From: JBDRNO01 sp043811005
GTDB taxonomy: Bacteria > Bacteroidota > Bacteroidia > NORP154
Direction: 5' to 3'
Length of the DNA: 64,000 bases
Assembly (NCBI GenBank): GCA_043811005.1
Contig: JBDRNO010000001.1
Coordinates: 1 to 64,000 of the forward strand
Part shown: positions 8,211-17,664 of the stretch, one piece after another
How the letters are laid out: each line of letters starts with the position of its first letter
How positions within the stretch are numbered: position 1 is the first letter of the stretch
The notes under the pieces: generated by a model
What the model was told of the DNA's origin: nothing
The model's input: the letters and a program-made list of their open reading frames with translations, nothing else
Database searches by the model: none
Translations under genes and position numbers: made by a program

Positions 8211-8900
8211 ATGAAGAAGGTTGTTGTATTAACAGGAGCCGGCATTAGCGCTGAAAGCGGAATACAAACCTTTAGAGAGAGTGGCGGTTTATGGGAAAAA
8301 CATGATATTTGCGAGGTTGCCACCCCTGAAGCATGGGATAAGGATCCCCCAAAGGTTTTGGATTTCTATAACTTGAGGAGAAAGCAGGTATTTGAATCGT
8401 CACCTAACGCTGGTCACCTTGCGTTAGTGAAATTAGAGGAGAAGTACAATGTTCAGATCATCACACAAAACATTGATAACCTTCACGAAAAGGCAGGTTC
8501 CGGAAACATCCTTCATCTTCATGGTGAGATGATGAAGTCCCAAAGCTCAGTTGACCCCGATTTAGTACATGATATTGAAGGTTGGGAATTAAACATAGGT
8601 GATCTTTGCGAGAAAGGATCGCAGCTCAGGCCTCATGTCGTCTGGTTTGGAGAGCCGGTGCCTAATATGAATATCGCATCGGAAATGACGTCAGGAGCTG
8701 ATATACTGATAATAATAGGCACCTCTTTGAATGTGTATCCTGCTGCCGGCTTGGTTAATGTTGCCCCGGAAAACATACCGAAATACCTTATCGACCCCAA
8801 TGATTGCAATGTCATAGGAATAAGAAATCTTACTTTTATCCAGGAAAAAGCAGGAATTGGAGCACCCCGGTTGGTTGAACAGCTGTTAAATGAGGGATAG
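8211..8900 (+). CDS. cobB: Sirtuin-type NAD-dependent protein deacylase lacking the zinc cysteines
   Basis: Sirtuins use NAD to remove acyl groups from protein lysines. At 229 residues this is the short bacterial (CobB/SIRT5-like) form. Residues 8-18 give the NAD-binding TGAGISAESGI, and the TFRESGGLW cofactor loop follows. TQNIDNLHEKAG is at 85-96, the catalytic histidine is His104 in LHLHGE, and RPHVVWFGE is at 140-148. The structural zinc module between His104 and RPHVVWF normally has four cysteines in two CxxC pairs. Here it reads KSQSSVDPDLVHD...IGDLCEKGSQ, with only one cysteine (C133). I believe the same loss occurs in other Bacteroidota sirtuins, so it is probably a lineage variant, not a decayed gene. 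Confidence 0.9.
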   Translation: MKKVVVLTGAGISAESGIQTFRESGGLWEKHDICEVATPEAWDKDPPKVLDFYNLRRKQVFESSPNAGHLALVKLEEKYNVQIITQNIDNLHEKAGSGNILHLHGEMMKSQSSVDPDLVHDIEGWELNIGDLCEKGSQLRPHVVWFGEPVPNMNIASEMTSGADILIIIGTSLNVYPAAGLVNVAPENIPKYLIDPNDCNVIGIRNLTFIQEKAGIGAPRLVEQLLNEG

Positions 8901-9182
8901 AGAGAACATAATATCATAAAAATAGTAAAAAGTCCCATCCTGAAACAAGTTCAGGATCAAATTACAAATTTCAAATTATAAAGAGGGTATGAAAAGAAGT
9001 AATAGGGTAGATAATTTGTTGAGGATAGAGGCAAGGATGTGTAGAAGATACAGAATAACATCCACCGCAAACTGCGGCAATCTCTCACTAAGGTCTCTTT
9101 CATACTTCATACTTCATTTTTTGAGATTTGAGATTTGAAATTTTCATTTTAGAAAATCTTTGACTTTATAGACAAACACGAA
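8901..9182. repeat. Intergenic region with two hairpins and word arrays
   Basis: The gap contains ATCCTGAA-ACAAG-TTCAGGAT (8937-8957) and CCGCA-AAC-TGCGG (9065-9077), each with perfect arms. It also holds short word runs (CATACTTCATACTTCATTTT near 9098 and GAGATTTGAGATTTGAAATT near 9123). The first hairpin has the form of a dispersed palindrome and not of a terminator, because no T-run follows it. No gene is seen. Confidence 0.6.
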
Positions 9183-9890
9183 TTAGTGTCCGACAACTAT
9201 TTTCCTGGTAGAACAAATTTTTCCATCAACTACCAGGGAGTAAAAGTAAATTCCGGTTTTTAGGCCTGAGGTTTGATAAATGACCTTCCCTTGCTTCCCT
9301 TGTAGCCTTGTCTCTTTCACAACAGAGCCAAGCATATCGCGAATGATAATGCTTGCATGTTTTGTATCAGCTTTCAAAGAATAGTTTAAACTGAAAAAAG
9401 CATTTGCAGGATTTGGATGGGAATTTGAAACTTTATTTTTGTCTGAAAAAGCAGAACCTTCTCCAATAGTACTGAGAATTCCAATAGAGATATAAAAAGT
9501 ATCAGAAGGGATGCTGTTAGGACTGAAAATAACATTTACATAAACCGTATCTGCCGTTGATTTTCCGCTTCTGAAAAAGGCATAAGTAATATCGCTGGTA
9601 TCGGTAGTTCCGTGTAGCTCATAAACAGCATAAAATTTCGTACATGTATCACCGGGTGCTATTGTAACAGGATCTGGTGAAATACTCACACCGGGAGTAT
9701 AACATATATCCCAGCAAAAATAATTTACCGAGCCGGCAGCTATAGTATTCTCGATCCTCTCTACCTTAACGTCAATGCTATTTGTTCCGTCATTATAAAC
9801 ATAAATATGGACTTTTTTTTCAATTTGTGCAAAAACATAAGCTGAAGTAATAATTAATACTGAAAATGTTAAAAATAAAATTCGTTTCAT
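9183..9890 (-). CDS. Secreted protein with T9SS sorting domain
   Basis: The product is about 235 residues from the ATG at 9890, which opens a standard Sec signal (MKRILFLTFSVLIITSAYVFAQ). The frame extends to 9941, but that extension is not signal-like. Residues about 25-140 form a beta-rich domain with cysteine pairs (FCWDICYTPGVS and GDTCTKFYAVY), and residues about 155-235 are a T9SS type A sorting domain (SNSHPNPANAFFSLNY ... KTGIYFYSLVV ... STRKIVVGH). The beta domain resembles the pattern in other small Bacteroidota cargo proteins that describe tone after 'SIDVKVERIENTI'. I do not recognise a named family. It is divergent from the next gene. Confidence 0.75.
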   Translation of the reverse strand: MKRILFLTFSVLIITSAYVFAQIEKKVHIYVYNDGTNSIDVKVERIENTIAAGSVNYFCWDICYTPGVSISPDPVTIAPGDTCTKFYAVYELHGTTDTSDITYAFFRSGKSTADTVYVNVIFSPNSIPSDTFYISIGILSTIGEGSAFSDKNKVSNSHPNPANAFFSLNYSLKADTKHASIIIRDMLGSVVKETRLQGKQGKVIYQTSGLKTGIYFYSLVVDGKICSTRKIVVGH

Positions 9891-10174
9891 AATTATTAAT
9901 TTTTTTGTTAGATTTTGTGCCTGCGCACCGATGGCAGCCAAATGGTTGACACAGGTGTGTTTTCGTTATTTTGCGGCACTGTTCTTTTAATCCGCCAGCT
10001 GGCGGACGAAGTTATGTCCATTGTTTGTTAATTCAAGTGAGTTTATACGATAAATAATTGATAAAGATACAACTTTTGTTAATTTTTGAAATTATGTTAT
10101 AATAATTTGATATATATTTGTTTTTTTAATAAAATTAAATTCTCAGAAATAACCAAACTTAAATTTTAAGTATT
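9891..10174. repeat. Divergent intergenic region with a perfect 16-bp palindrome
   Basis: TCCGCCAGCTGGCGGA at 9991-10006 is a perfect palindrome. TATATTTG at 10113-10120 is a candidate -7 box for the downstream gene at 10175; the nearest TTTG (10084-10087) is 25 bases upstream of it, somewhat far. No gene is seen. Confidence 0.55.
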
Positions 10175-12460
10175 ATGAAAAAATTCATTTTAGCAGCATC
10201 AATATTATTAGCTGCAATGATCCCATTTACAGCTTTGGGGCAGGCAAAAAAATATGTATTATTTGAACACTTCACATCATCTACTTGTGGTCCATGTGCT
10301 TCCCAAAACCCGGCTTTTCGCAGTATTTATGAGGAAAACCTGGGGAGGGTCCATCATATTGCTTACCATGTTTGGTGGCCTTCACCCGGAGATGATCCCA
10401 TGTGCGCCTATAACCTTAGCGAGAACACCGACAGGGTAAATTATTATAATGTATCAGCGGTGCCGGATATGTACATGCTCGGGAATCATTGGTCTGGAGG
10501 TCCTGCCAGCGTATCTCAAACAATGATTGACAATGAAGCATTAGACCTTAGCCCAATACAAATCATTGTTAATGAAACAACTAATGATACAACAAGGGAT
10601 GTAGAAGTTATCATATACACAGTAGACACACCACTTTCAGGCAGCCTGCTTTTAAGAGTGGCTGTTGTTGAAAAAGAGATCAATTATCCAACTGCACCCG
10701 GAACCAATGGTGAAAAATTTTTCCCAAATGTTTTCAGGAAAATGCTTCCCAATACTGCAGGAGACCCATACATCCCGGCTCCATTGGGCGATTCTTTGGT
10801 GTTTAACTACACATATTCATTAGACACTGCCAATTGGGATACCTCACAAATATATGTTGTGGCTTTTGTTCAAAGAGATACAGACAAGGAAGTTATAAAT
10901 TCCGGCTCTTCCAATGACCCACGCTGGGAAATGCTCAATTCCGGAGCAACCTTTCTGGAGAGCATGCCGGGAAATACCGGTTCATTTTCAGCCCAATTAA
11001 GCAACATGAGCAACACCAGTGAAAGTTACAGGATAAAATTCATTGCTCAACATCCCATTGATTGGTCAGCCGACTATATATATAATTCAACCACCTACAC
11101 AGATTCTATTGACATCACATTAACACCTAAAACAACAGTTGACCTGGATATTAATGTACAAACCGGCAATACACCGGGGATAGGTGAGTACAGGATTAGC
11201 ATGGAGTCTTTAGACAACCCGGATTTCTCTCCGCAAAGTTTGCAGTTTCATGTAATATCAGGCATTACTGATCTGATCGTTTCCAATACCGGGTACGTTG
11301 GCGATGGCGCCACTTCGGGTGACGCATCTAACTGGGAATCCCTCTATATTAATGGTTTAAATTATGCCGGAAATGTAACATTTGCAACAACTGATGAATT
11401 CGTGTTAATTAAGGGCTTGAAGAATAATGCATTAACTGATGTGAAGAATATTTACTTCAATGTTGGATGGACATTCCCAAGCTTAACCGATGAGCTTGTT
11501 CAGGAACTTTCAGGATTTTTAGATAATGGTGGCAACATGTTAATTGCAGGTCAGGACATTGGCTGGGATACCTGGGATCCAACCGGAAATGGCACAGCAA
11601 ATACTCAGGATTTCTATACTAACTACATAAACGCTCAATACGTAGATGATGGTAGCGCTGCAAGTAACCAGCTAACAGCAAATGCTTCAGACTCAGTTTT
11701 TAGCGTTGTAAGTAATTCGTCAATTATCGATTTTTATGGGGGGTATATGTATCCTGAGGAAATTTCTCCTCTAAGTAATGCCAATGCCGTTTTTTACTAT
11801 AATGGAGACACAACCAAAGTTAGCGGTATCAGGTATTCTGATGGCACTTATAAGATCGTATACTTAGGCGTTGGTATTGAGATGATAGGGGATACTAATG
11901 TAAGTAAAGAGATAATTAAATTAGCACATGATTGGTTTCACGGGAATTGCACCCCTATATTGATAATTTCCAATACAACTGATGCCTCTTCATCAAATGA
12001 CGATGGAGCAATTGACCTTAGTGTTTCCGGAGGCACACTCCCTTATACTTACTTGTGGTCACCCGGAGGGCAAACCACCCAGGATCTGTCAGGACTTTCA
12101 GAAGGAACGTATATTATTACTATAACGGATGCATTTGGTTGTTCCGCATCAGGCTCTATCGGTATTTTATTATCATCAACCGGAATTGATGAAATAAAAT
12201 CTATTTTCAATTTATGCATCTATCCCAATCCGTTCAACAATAAAACAAATATCTTATTCAATACAAGCCAAAGTCAATCTGTCAAACTGAATGTATATAA
12301 CATAATTGGAGAATTTGTATATTCAGTTGTCAATGGTGTGATTCCGGCAGGCAGTCATACAATAGAATTGAATGGCAGTGAGTTGCCCTCCGGAATATAT
12401 TTTATAAATTTGATCATTGGAGAGGATTCCATTAACAGAAAGGTAGTATTAAACAGGTAA
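10175..12460 (+). CDS. T9SS-secreted Omp28-like thioredoxin-fold protein, one SprB repeat
   Basis: This 761-residue secreted protein begins with a signal peptide (to about residue 22). It continues directly into an Omp28-related domain with a thioredoxin-type active site CGPC at residues 38-41 (EHFTSSTCGPCASQNPAF), in the same place as in two larger neighbours. The middle is a beta-rich region of unknown type including a ThuA-like stretch (FLDNGGNMLIAGQDIGWDTW). A single SprB-type repeat follows (DDGAIDLSVSGGTLPYTY, then YIITITDAFGCS) and a T9SS type A sorting domain closes it (CIYPNPFNNKTNILF to RKVVLNR). It is likely exported to the surface or medium, with a disulfide or peptide-binding role inferred from the CxxC. 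Confidence 0.8.
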   Translation: MKKFILAASILLAAMIPFTALGQAKKYVLFEHFTSSTCGPCASQNPAFRSIYEENLGRVHHIAYHVWWPSPGDDPMCAYNLSENTDRVNYYNVSAVPDMYMLGNHWSGGPASVSQTMIDNEALDLSPIQIIVNETTNDTTRDVEVIIYTVDTPLSGSLLLRVAVVEKEINYPTAPGTNGEKFFPNVFRKMLPNTAGDPYIPAPLGDSLVFNYTYSLDTANWDTSQIYVVAFVQRDTDKEVINSGSSNDPRWEMLNSGATFLESMPGNTGSFSAQLSNMSNTSESYRIKFIAQHPIDWSADYIYNSTTYTDSIDITLTPKTTVDLDINVQTGNTPGIGEYRISMESLDNPDFSPQSLQFHVISGITDLIVSNTGYVGDGATSGDASNWESLYINGLNYAGNVTFATTDEFVLIKGLKNNALTDVKNIYFNVGWTFPSLTDELVQELSGFLDNGGNMLIAGQDIGWDTWDPTGNGTANTQDFYTNYINAQYVDDGSAASNQLTANASDSVFSVVSNSSIIDFYGGYMYPEEISPLSNANAVFYYNGDTTKVSGIRYSDGTYKIVYLGVGIEMIGDTNVSKEIIKLAHDWFHGNCTPILIISNTTDASSSNDDGAIDLSVSGGTLPYTYLWSPGGQTTQDLSGLSEGTYIITITDAFGCSASGSIGILLSSTGIDEIKSIFNLCIYPNPFNNKTNILFNTSQSQSVKLNVYNIIGEFVYSVVNGVIPAGSHTIELNGSELPSGIYFINLIIGEDSINRKVVLNR

Positions 12461-12547
12461 AACAATTTGAAAAGACTATTTTGTTTTCTTAAATGCTGTA
12501 GTTTTATACAGACATCACTTTTTTTATATGATATTAAAATATTGTAA

Positions 12548-12555
12548 TATATTTG
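12548..12555 (+). promoter_or_regulatory. Candidate -7 promoter box TATATTTG
   Basis: TATATTTG matches TAnnTTTG and lies 57 bases before the ATG of the next gene. The -33 region is not convincing, so this is only a candidate. Confidence 0.35.
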
Positions 12556-12612
12556 TCTGACTTCAATTAAGCAATAATTAAAACCATTTAATAACTAAAC
12601 ACAATTAAAGCC

Positions 12613-15192
12613 ATGAAAAAAATTTTACTATCAGCATCGATGTTGTTATTAACTGCATGCTTTGTTGTGAATGCACAAACAACTATTTTATCGGAAGATT
12701 TTGAAGGGGCAACACCCCCAGCGCTACCTGCCGGATGGACAACAAGTACCTTAGGTACTGATGGCGGATTCTATACAGGCGATTATAATGATGCCAATGC
12801 AGCCGGTTACTGGCCTGTACCTGACCATACTCAGTTTGTTATGACAAATGACGATGTGTGTGACTGTGATAAATCTCTTGACTATTTAACATTGCCAACA
12901 CTTGATTTTACAGGATATTCATCTGTGGTTTTATCATTTACAGGATATGATGACGGCACTTATGGAGGAAATCCTTCAAATGTTGAGTTAAACATTGACG
13001 GTGCAGGTTGGAATGTCATATATACATTTACTCAACTTGCCGAATGGCAAGATATTACCGTTCTTTTAGCAGGTACTGACAATACATCGAATATTCAAAT
13101 ACGTTTCCATTATGATGATGGTGGTGCCTGGGGTACAGGTTTTGCTATTGATGATGTTTTGATATATCAGCCGGTTGACAGGGATGCTTCTGTAACCTCA
13201 ATCGACATGAGTGATTATGTCCTTCTCGGTTCAGGTCCTCAAACAGTAACAGGAGAATTAACCAATTATGGAAGTGCATCCATCACTTCATTAGACCTTA
13301 ACTGGAGCGTTGATGGTGGCCCTGCTAATACACAGAGTCTTTCATCTCTGAGTATCGCTAGTTTAGGCACTTACACTTTTTTACATTCAGATACATGGAC
13401 ACCATCTGCAATTGGAACATATAACATTGTAGTTTGGGCAACAAATATAAATGGCAGTACGGATCAAAATCCAGGCAATGACAGCTTTGATAAAGATATT
13501 ATTGTTGTTGATCAAGTTATTCAAAGGACTGTCCTGGTTGAAGAGTTTACCAGTTCTATCTGCGGTCCATGTGCATCACAAAATCCTGCTTTTAATACAT
13601 TATTATTTGCAAACCAGGTAAACACTCCAGGCAGCGATGTGCTGTCAATAAAATACCAGATGAATTGGCCTTCTCCGGGCACTGATCCAAATTACAACAG
13701 TGATGGTGATACCCGAAAAAGTTTTTATAGCGTATCAGGAGTACCGCATGCCGTGATGGATGGAGCTGATATAATAGGGGGATCTTATGATGGTTCACCA
13801 TCTAATCTTGATCAGCAAAAAATAAATGATGAAGTTGCCAAGCCGGCATTTATTGAAATTGATGCAACACATTCAATTTCGGAAACTACTGTTAATGTTA
13901 CCGCCATAATTAATCCGGTTATAGATTTTCCTTCCAGCAATTTAAAGGTTTATATTGCTGTTGTAGAAGACACGGTTAATCATAATATTCAGACCAATGG
14001 AGAGACCGTGTTTTATCAAGTTATGAGGAAAATGCTTGCAAATGGATCAGGCAATTCAATTTCCCCATTAACCAATGGAAATCCTGTTACGGTAACACAA
14101 AATTACACTTTTACTGTAGGAGGAGTTGCCCAGGGAAATTTCAATTTATGGGTTGGAATGGAAAATGTTTCAATTATTGTATTTGTCCAGGATAATGTAA
14201 CTAAAGAAATTCACCAGGCAGCGCTTTCACAATTTGTTTGCGCGCTTTCCGCAACTATCAGTTCAACTGATGCAAGTTGCGGTTCTAGTGACGGAGCAGC
14301 ATCGGTTTCAGTATCAGGAGGCAGCTCGCCTTTCACTTACTTATGGAATGATCCTTCTTCTCAAACTACAACCACTGCAACAGGTCTTGCTGCAGGAATG
14401 TATACCGTAACGATCTCCGAGGCGTACGGATGCGAAAATTCTTCTGTAGCGCTTGTGAACAATGCCGGGGCTGCTACAATTCTTGTTAGCAATGCCACAG
14501 ACGTTTCTTGTGCCGGTGGCGCTGACGGAGCAATCGGACTGGATGTTACCGGAGGAGCAACTCCATATACCTATAGCTGGAGTAATGGTGAAACAACAGA
14601 AGATATCAGCAACCTGGTTGCAGGGACATACATTATTGAGGTTACAGATGCAAGCGGCTGTATTTCCTTTGAATCAGCTACAATAGATGTTCCTGATAAT
14701 ATTGTCATCACCTCAGTAGCAACTAATGAAAGTTCCGGGAATGACGGGGCTATTGATATAACAGTTTCCGGAGGCACTCCGGGATATAATTACAGTTGGG
14801 ATAATGGTGAAACATCCCAGGATATTGATAGTTTATCCGGTGGAACTTATATTATTACCATTACTGATGCAAATGGTTGCACTGCAAGCGAGACTATTGT
14901 TGTTTTAACATCAGGAATTACTGAAATAACAGCTCAATTTGACATTACTATCTATCCCAATCCTTTCACCAACAATACAAACATGGTATTTAGTTTGAGT
15001 AAAAGCCAAAATGTAAAGATGAAAATTATTAACCTGATAGGTAAAACAGTGTATTCTATTGATATGGGTGTTCTTCAGGCAGGTGATCACACTATTCAAT
15101 TGAACGGGGAAGGCTTGTCTTCCGGTATTTATTTTATTGATTTTATGATCGGTGATAGTTCCTTAACTCGAAAAATAGTTTTAACTAAATAG
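12613..15192 (+). CDS. T9SS-secreted protein: MAM-like, CARDB-like, CxxC Omp28 domain, three SprB repeats
   Basis: The 859 residues run as follows. Signal peptide 1-21; a jelly-roll 'choice-of-anchor/MAM-like' domain to about 188 (FEGATPPALPAGWTT ... FAIDDVLIYQP); a CARDB-like adhesion domain about 190-300 (GELTNYGSASITSLDLNW); an Omp28/thioredoxin-fold domain about 305-539 with CGPC at 317-320; three SprB repeats (SGGSSPFTYLWND, TGGATPYTYSWSN, SGGTPGYNYSWDN, each ending TDxxGC); and a T9SS type A sorting domain. It is a close paralogue of the gene at 18598-21900, which lies in the opposite orientation: almost all of the first 539 residues are the same. The difference is in the number of repeats and in the tail. 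Confidence 0.85.
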   Translation: MKKILLSASMLLLTACFVVNAQTTILSEDFEGATPPALPAGWTTSTLGTDGGFYTGDYNDANAAGYWPVPDHTQFVMTNDDVCDCDKSLDYLTLPTLDFTGYSSVVLSFTGYDDGTYGGNPSNVELNIDGAGWNVIYTFTQLAEWQDITVLLAGTDNTSNIQIRFHYDDGGAWGTGFAIDDVLIYQPVDRDASVTSIDMSDYVLLGSGPQTVTGELTNYGSASITSLDLNWSVDGGPANTQSLSSLSIASLGTYTFLHSDTWTPSAIGTYNIVVWATNINGSTDQNPGNDSFDKDIIVVDQVIQRTVLVEEFTSSICGPCASQNPAFNTLLFANQVNTPGSDVLSIKYQMNWPSPGTDPNYNSDGDTRKSFYSVSGVPHAVMDGADIIGGSYDGSPSNLDQQKINDEVAKPAFIEIDATHSISETTVNVTAIINPVIDFPSSNLKVYIAVVEDTVNHNIQTNGETVFYQVMRKMLANGSGNSISPLTNGNPVTVTQNYTFTVGGVAQGNFNLWVGMENVSIIVFVQDNVTKEIHQAALSQFVCALSATISSTDASCGSSDGAASVSVSGGSSPFTYLWNDPSSQTTTTATGLAAGMYTVTISEAYGCENSSVALVNNAGAATILVSNATDVSCAGGADGAIGLDVTGGATPYTYSWSNGETTEDISNLVAGTYIIEVTDASGCISFESATIDVPDNIVITSVATNESSGNDGAIDITVSGGTPGYNYSWDNGETSQDIDSLSGGTYIITITDANGCTASETIVVLTSGITEITAQFDITIYPNPFTNNTNMVFSLSKSQNVKMKIINLIGKTVYSIDMGVLQAGDHTIQLNGEGLSSGIYFIDFMIGDSSLTRKIVLTK

Positions 15193-15309
15193 AAACAGGA
15201 AGATTATACAACGTTTGGTATATTTTTTGCAAAATAATAACGGGGGTTCATATACAAATAAGTATTGTGTCCTGTCAATTATGCTTTGACAAGGAATATG
15301 GAAATAGGG

Positions 15310-15335
15310 GGAATAAGGCATAATACCCTTATTCC
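15310..15335 (+). terminator. Possible terminator hairpin GGAATAAGG/CCTTATTCC
   Basis: Perfect 9-base arms at 15310-15318 and 15327-15335 enclose an 8-base loop and are followed by TTTATA. It lies 118 bases after the upstream stop codon and 47 bases before the next start. The T-run is short, so this could also be one of the dispersed palindromes; the words AATAAGG/CCTTATT recur upstream of lnt and aspS. Confidence 0.4.
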
Positions 15336-15381
15336 TTTATACCTCGTAAATTTAGCATTAACACAACAATAGTATGTATTT

Positions 15382-15906
15382 ATGAAGAAATTGACATTAA
15401 TATTATTCCTTATTACATCATTCCTGATTCTTAATTCTCCCTGTATTGCTCAAACAAAGCAAAGGAAGATCCCGTCAGTTAAGGTAAAAACCCTGGATGG
15501 CAAAACATTTGACACCGGGACTTTATCAAACAAGGGAAATCCTATGATAATCAGCTTTTGGGCTACATGGTGCAAACCATGTATCAGGGAACTCACCAAT
15601 ATTGCTGATGTTTATGAAGACTGGCAGGAAGAAACCGGAGTAAAGCTCATAGCTGTTTCAATTGATAATACAAGGAGCACAGCCAAGGTTGGCCCTTTTG
15701 TCAATGGGAAGGGATGGGATTATGAATTCTACCTGGATCCCAATGGCGATTTTAAAAGGGCATTGGGTGTTAATATGATACCTCATACTTTCCTGGTTAA
15801 TGGTAAAAATGAAATTGTTTGGCAGCGCACTACTTATACCGAAGGAGAGGAAGAAGAACTTTTTGAATTGATAAAGAAAACAGCTGCAGGTGAGATGGTT
15901 AAATAG
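15382..15906 (+). CDS. TlpA/ResA-like thiol-disulfide oxidoreductase
   Basis: This 174-residue protein has a signal peptide (to about residue 24, ILNSPCIAQ) and a thioredoxin fold of the TlpA class, so it acts outside the cytoplasm. The active site is FWATWCKPCIREL with C64 and C67, and the cis-proline loop is MIPHTFLV. LDPNGDFKRALGV before it is the usual TlpA helix region. A cysteine in the signal (C21) precedes IAQ and is not a convincing lipobox. It opens a compact run TlpA-DUF6029-Omp28 (gaps of 81 and 42 bases) that recurs in Bacteroidota, so it probably reduces or oxidises cysteines in these partners. The substrate is not known. Confidence 0.88.
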   Translation: MKKLTLILFLITSFLILNSPCIAQTKQRKIPSVKVKTLDGKTFDTGTLSNKGNPMIISFWATWCKPCIRELTNIADVYEDWQEETGVKLIAVSIDNTRSTAKVGPFVNGKGWDYEFYLDPNGDFKRALGVNMIPHTFLVNGKNEIVWQRTTYTEGEEEELFELIKKTAAGEMVK

Positions 15907-15987
15907 CATTCAATCTTTTTTTACATAAATTATCTACAATATGTTGTCGTTTTTGCAACCGTAATTACCAAAAAATATTTTCTCGCT

Positions 15988-17622
15988 TTGACAAAATACT
16001 TCTTATACATTTCCTGCCTGATAATAATCTTTCTCTTATTACCTTTTTGGTCACAATCCCAGGTATTAAAAGGAAGTGAAGTTCATGGGAATTTCCAAAC
16101 GGATTTACAATATTACAACGCGGATTCAATCATAGGTGCACCTGAAGTGCCGGAAAAGATGCTTATGAGGAGCTTCGCCAATATCATCTTTACAAATAAT
16201 AACTTTTCTGCTGGAGTAAGATATGAAAGTTATCTCAATACCTTACAAGGATTTGACTCAAGATATGAAGGGAATGGCATTCCTTACAGGTATGCTACCT
16301 ATTCAAATGAAGGGCTGGAAATAACTGTAGGTAATTTCTATGAACAGTTTGGTAACGGGTTGATCTTCAGGAGCTATGAGGAATGGGGGCTTGGATATGA
16401 TAATGCCATGGATGGGATCAGGTTAAAATATTCACCTTATAACGGAATCTATTTAAAGGGTTTGGTGGGCAAGCAGCGTTTTTTCTTTGACCAGGGTTCA
16501 GGTATAGTAAGAGGCGCGGATGGTGAAATCTTTATAAACGAAATATTTGATACGCTTGCGGAAATGAAAACCAAAATTATTATTGGTGGCAGTTTCGTCA
16601 GTAAATATCAGCCGGACCAGGACCCCATATATAAATTACCCGGGAATGTAGGTGCATTTGCCGGAAGATTGAACATTATTCATGGCAAGATAAATATCAT
16701 GAGCGAATATGCCAATAAAATCAATGACCCATCCTCGGTCAATAACTATATATACAAACCCGGTGAATCATTATTGTTAACCGCTACTTATTCAACAAAA
16801 GGTCTTGGCATTATGCTAAGCGCCAAACGCGTTGATAACATGGACTTCAGGTCAGACAGGACAGCAACCGGAAATGATCTGAATATTAATTATTTACCTG
16901 TAATAACCAAACAACATGCATATTCCCTTACATCAATGTATCCTTATGCCACTCAGCCAAATGGAGAGATGGGGTTTCAGGCAGAAGTGATATATAGCTT
17001 TAAAAAAGATAGTAAACTGGGTGGAAAATACGGCACCAATCTATATGTTAATTATTCAGCCGCGAATAGTTTGAAAAAAACCATCCTCTATGATGGTATG
17101 GGTTATGATTCGGATTTTTTCGGTATTGGCGATGAGGTGAACTTTAGAGATTTTAATATTGAGATCAGCAAAAAGTTTTCAAAAAAAGTCAAAACCATTT
17201 TTTCTTATGTGAACCTCGTCTATAACAAAGACATAATTCAGGGTTTGAGTGGTTACGGCACGATCTATGCTGACATAGGAGTTGTTGATCTGACATATAA
17301 GATAAAGCCAAAACATTCGGTGAGGATAGAGCTACAGCATCTCTCAACAAAACAGGACGATGGAAGCTGGGCAATGGGGCTTGTTGAATATGCAATTTCC
17401 CCACATTGGTTCATTGCTGCTTTTGATGAATATAATTACGGAAACCCCGATACTGATAAAAAATTAAATTATTTCACGGTCCAGGCAGGATATAAGAAAA
17501 AAGCCAATACCATCACAATAGGATATGGCAGGCAAAGGCAAGGTATTTATTGCGTAGGAGGCGTATGCAGAAATGTTCCTGCTTCTAATGGAGTTACACT
17601 TGCTATTACAAGTAGCTTCTAG
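15988..17622 (+). CDS. DUF6029-like outer-membrane protein
   Basis: This 544-residue protein begins at a TTG codon (15988); no ATG in frame gives a signal peptide, while TTG opens MTKYFLYISCLIIIFLLLPFWSQSQ. The mature protein has long alternating beta strands with many aromatic residues, such as GLEITVGNFYEQFGNGLIFRSYEEWGLGYDNAMDGIRL split over several strands, and it ends in LAITSSF with a terminal Phe, as outer-membrane barrels do. The opening strand layout and its place between TlpA-like and Omp28 genes match what I know as DUF6029. The gene's TAG stop is the first three bases of a dispersed repeat (17620-17650). No enzymatic motif is seen; a transport or scaffold role for redox partners is only a guess. 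Confidence 0.75.
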   Translation: MTKYFLYISCLIIIFLLLPFWSQSQVLKGSEVHGNFQTDLQYYNADSIIGAPEVPEKMLMRSFANIIFTNNNFSAGVRYESYLNTLQGFDSRYEGNGIPYRYATYSNEGLEITVGNFYEQFGNGLIFRSYEEWGLGYDNAMDGIRLKYSPYNGIYLKGLVGKQRFFFDQGSGIVRGADGEIFINEIFDTLAEMKTKIIIGGSFVSKYQPDQDPIYKLPGNVGAFAGRLNIIHGKINIMSEYANKINDPSSVNNYIYKPGESLLLTATYSTKGLGIMLSAKRVDNMDFRSDRTATGNDLNINYLPVITKQHAYSLTSMYPYATQPNGEMGFQAEVIYSFKKDSKLGGKYGTNLYVNYSAANSLKKTILYDGMGYDSDFFGIGDEVNFRDFNIEISKKFSKKVKTIFSYVNLVYNKDIIQGLSGYGTIYADIGVVDLTYKIKPKHSVRIELQHLSTKQDDGSWAMGLVEYAISPHWFIAAFDEYNYGNPDTDKKLNYFTVQAGYKKKANTITIGYGRQRQGIYCVGGVCRNVPASNGVTLAITSSF

Positions 17623-17650
17623 TGTCGTGACAAATTAATTATGCAACATT
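17620..17650. repeat. AGTGTCGTG repeat that supplies a stop codon
   Basis: TAGTGTCGTGACAAATTAAT, then TATGCAACATT, begins with the TAG stop of the DUF6029 gene. A close copy at 42283-42313 begins with the TAG stop of another gene. See findings. Confidence 0.7.
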
Positions 17651-17664
17651 AATAAAATAAATAG

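Noticed and set aside
14462..14777. Short open frames on both strands inside the 12613-15192 gene
   Set aside because: They are shadows of SprB repeat codons; frame and composition follow the main gene.
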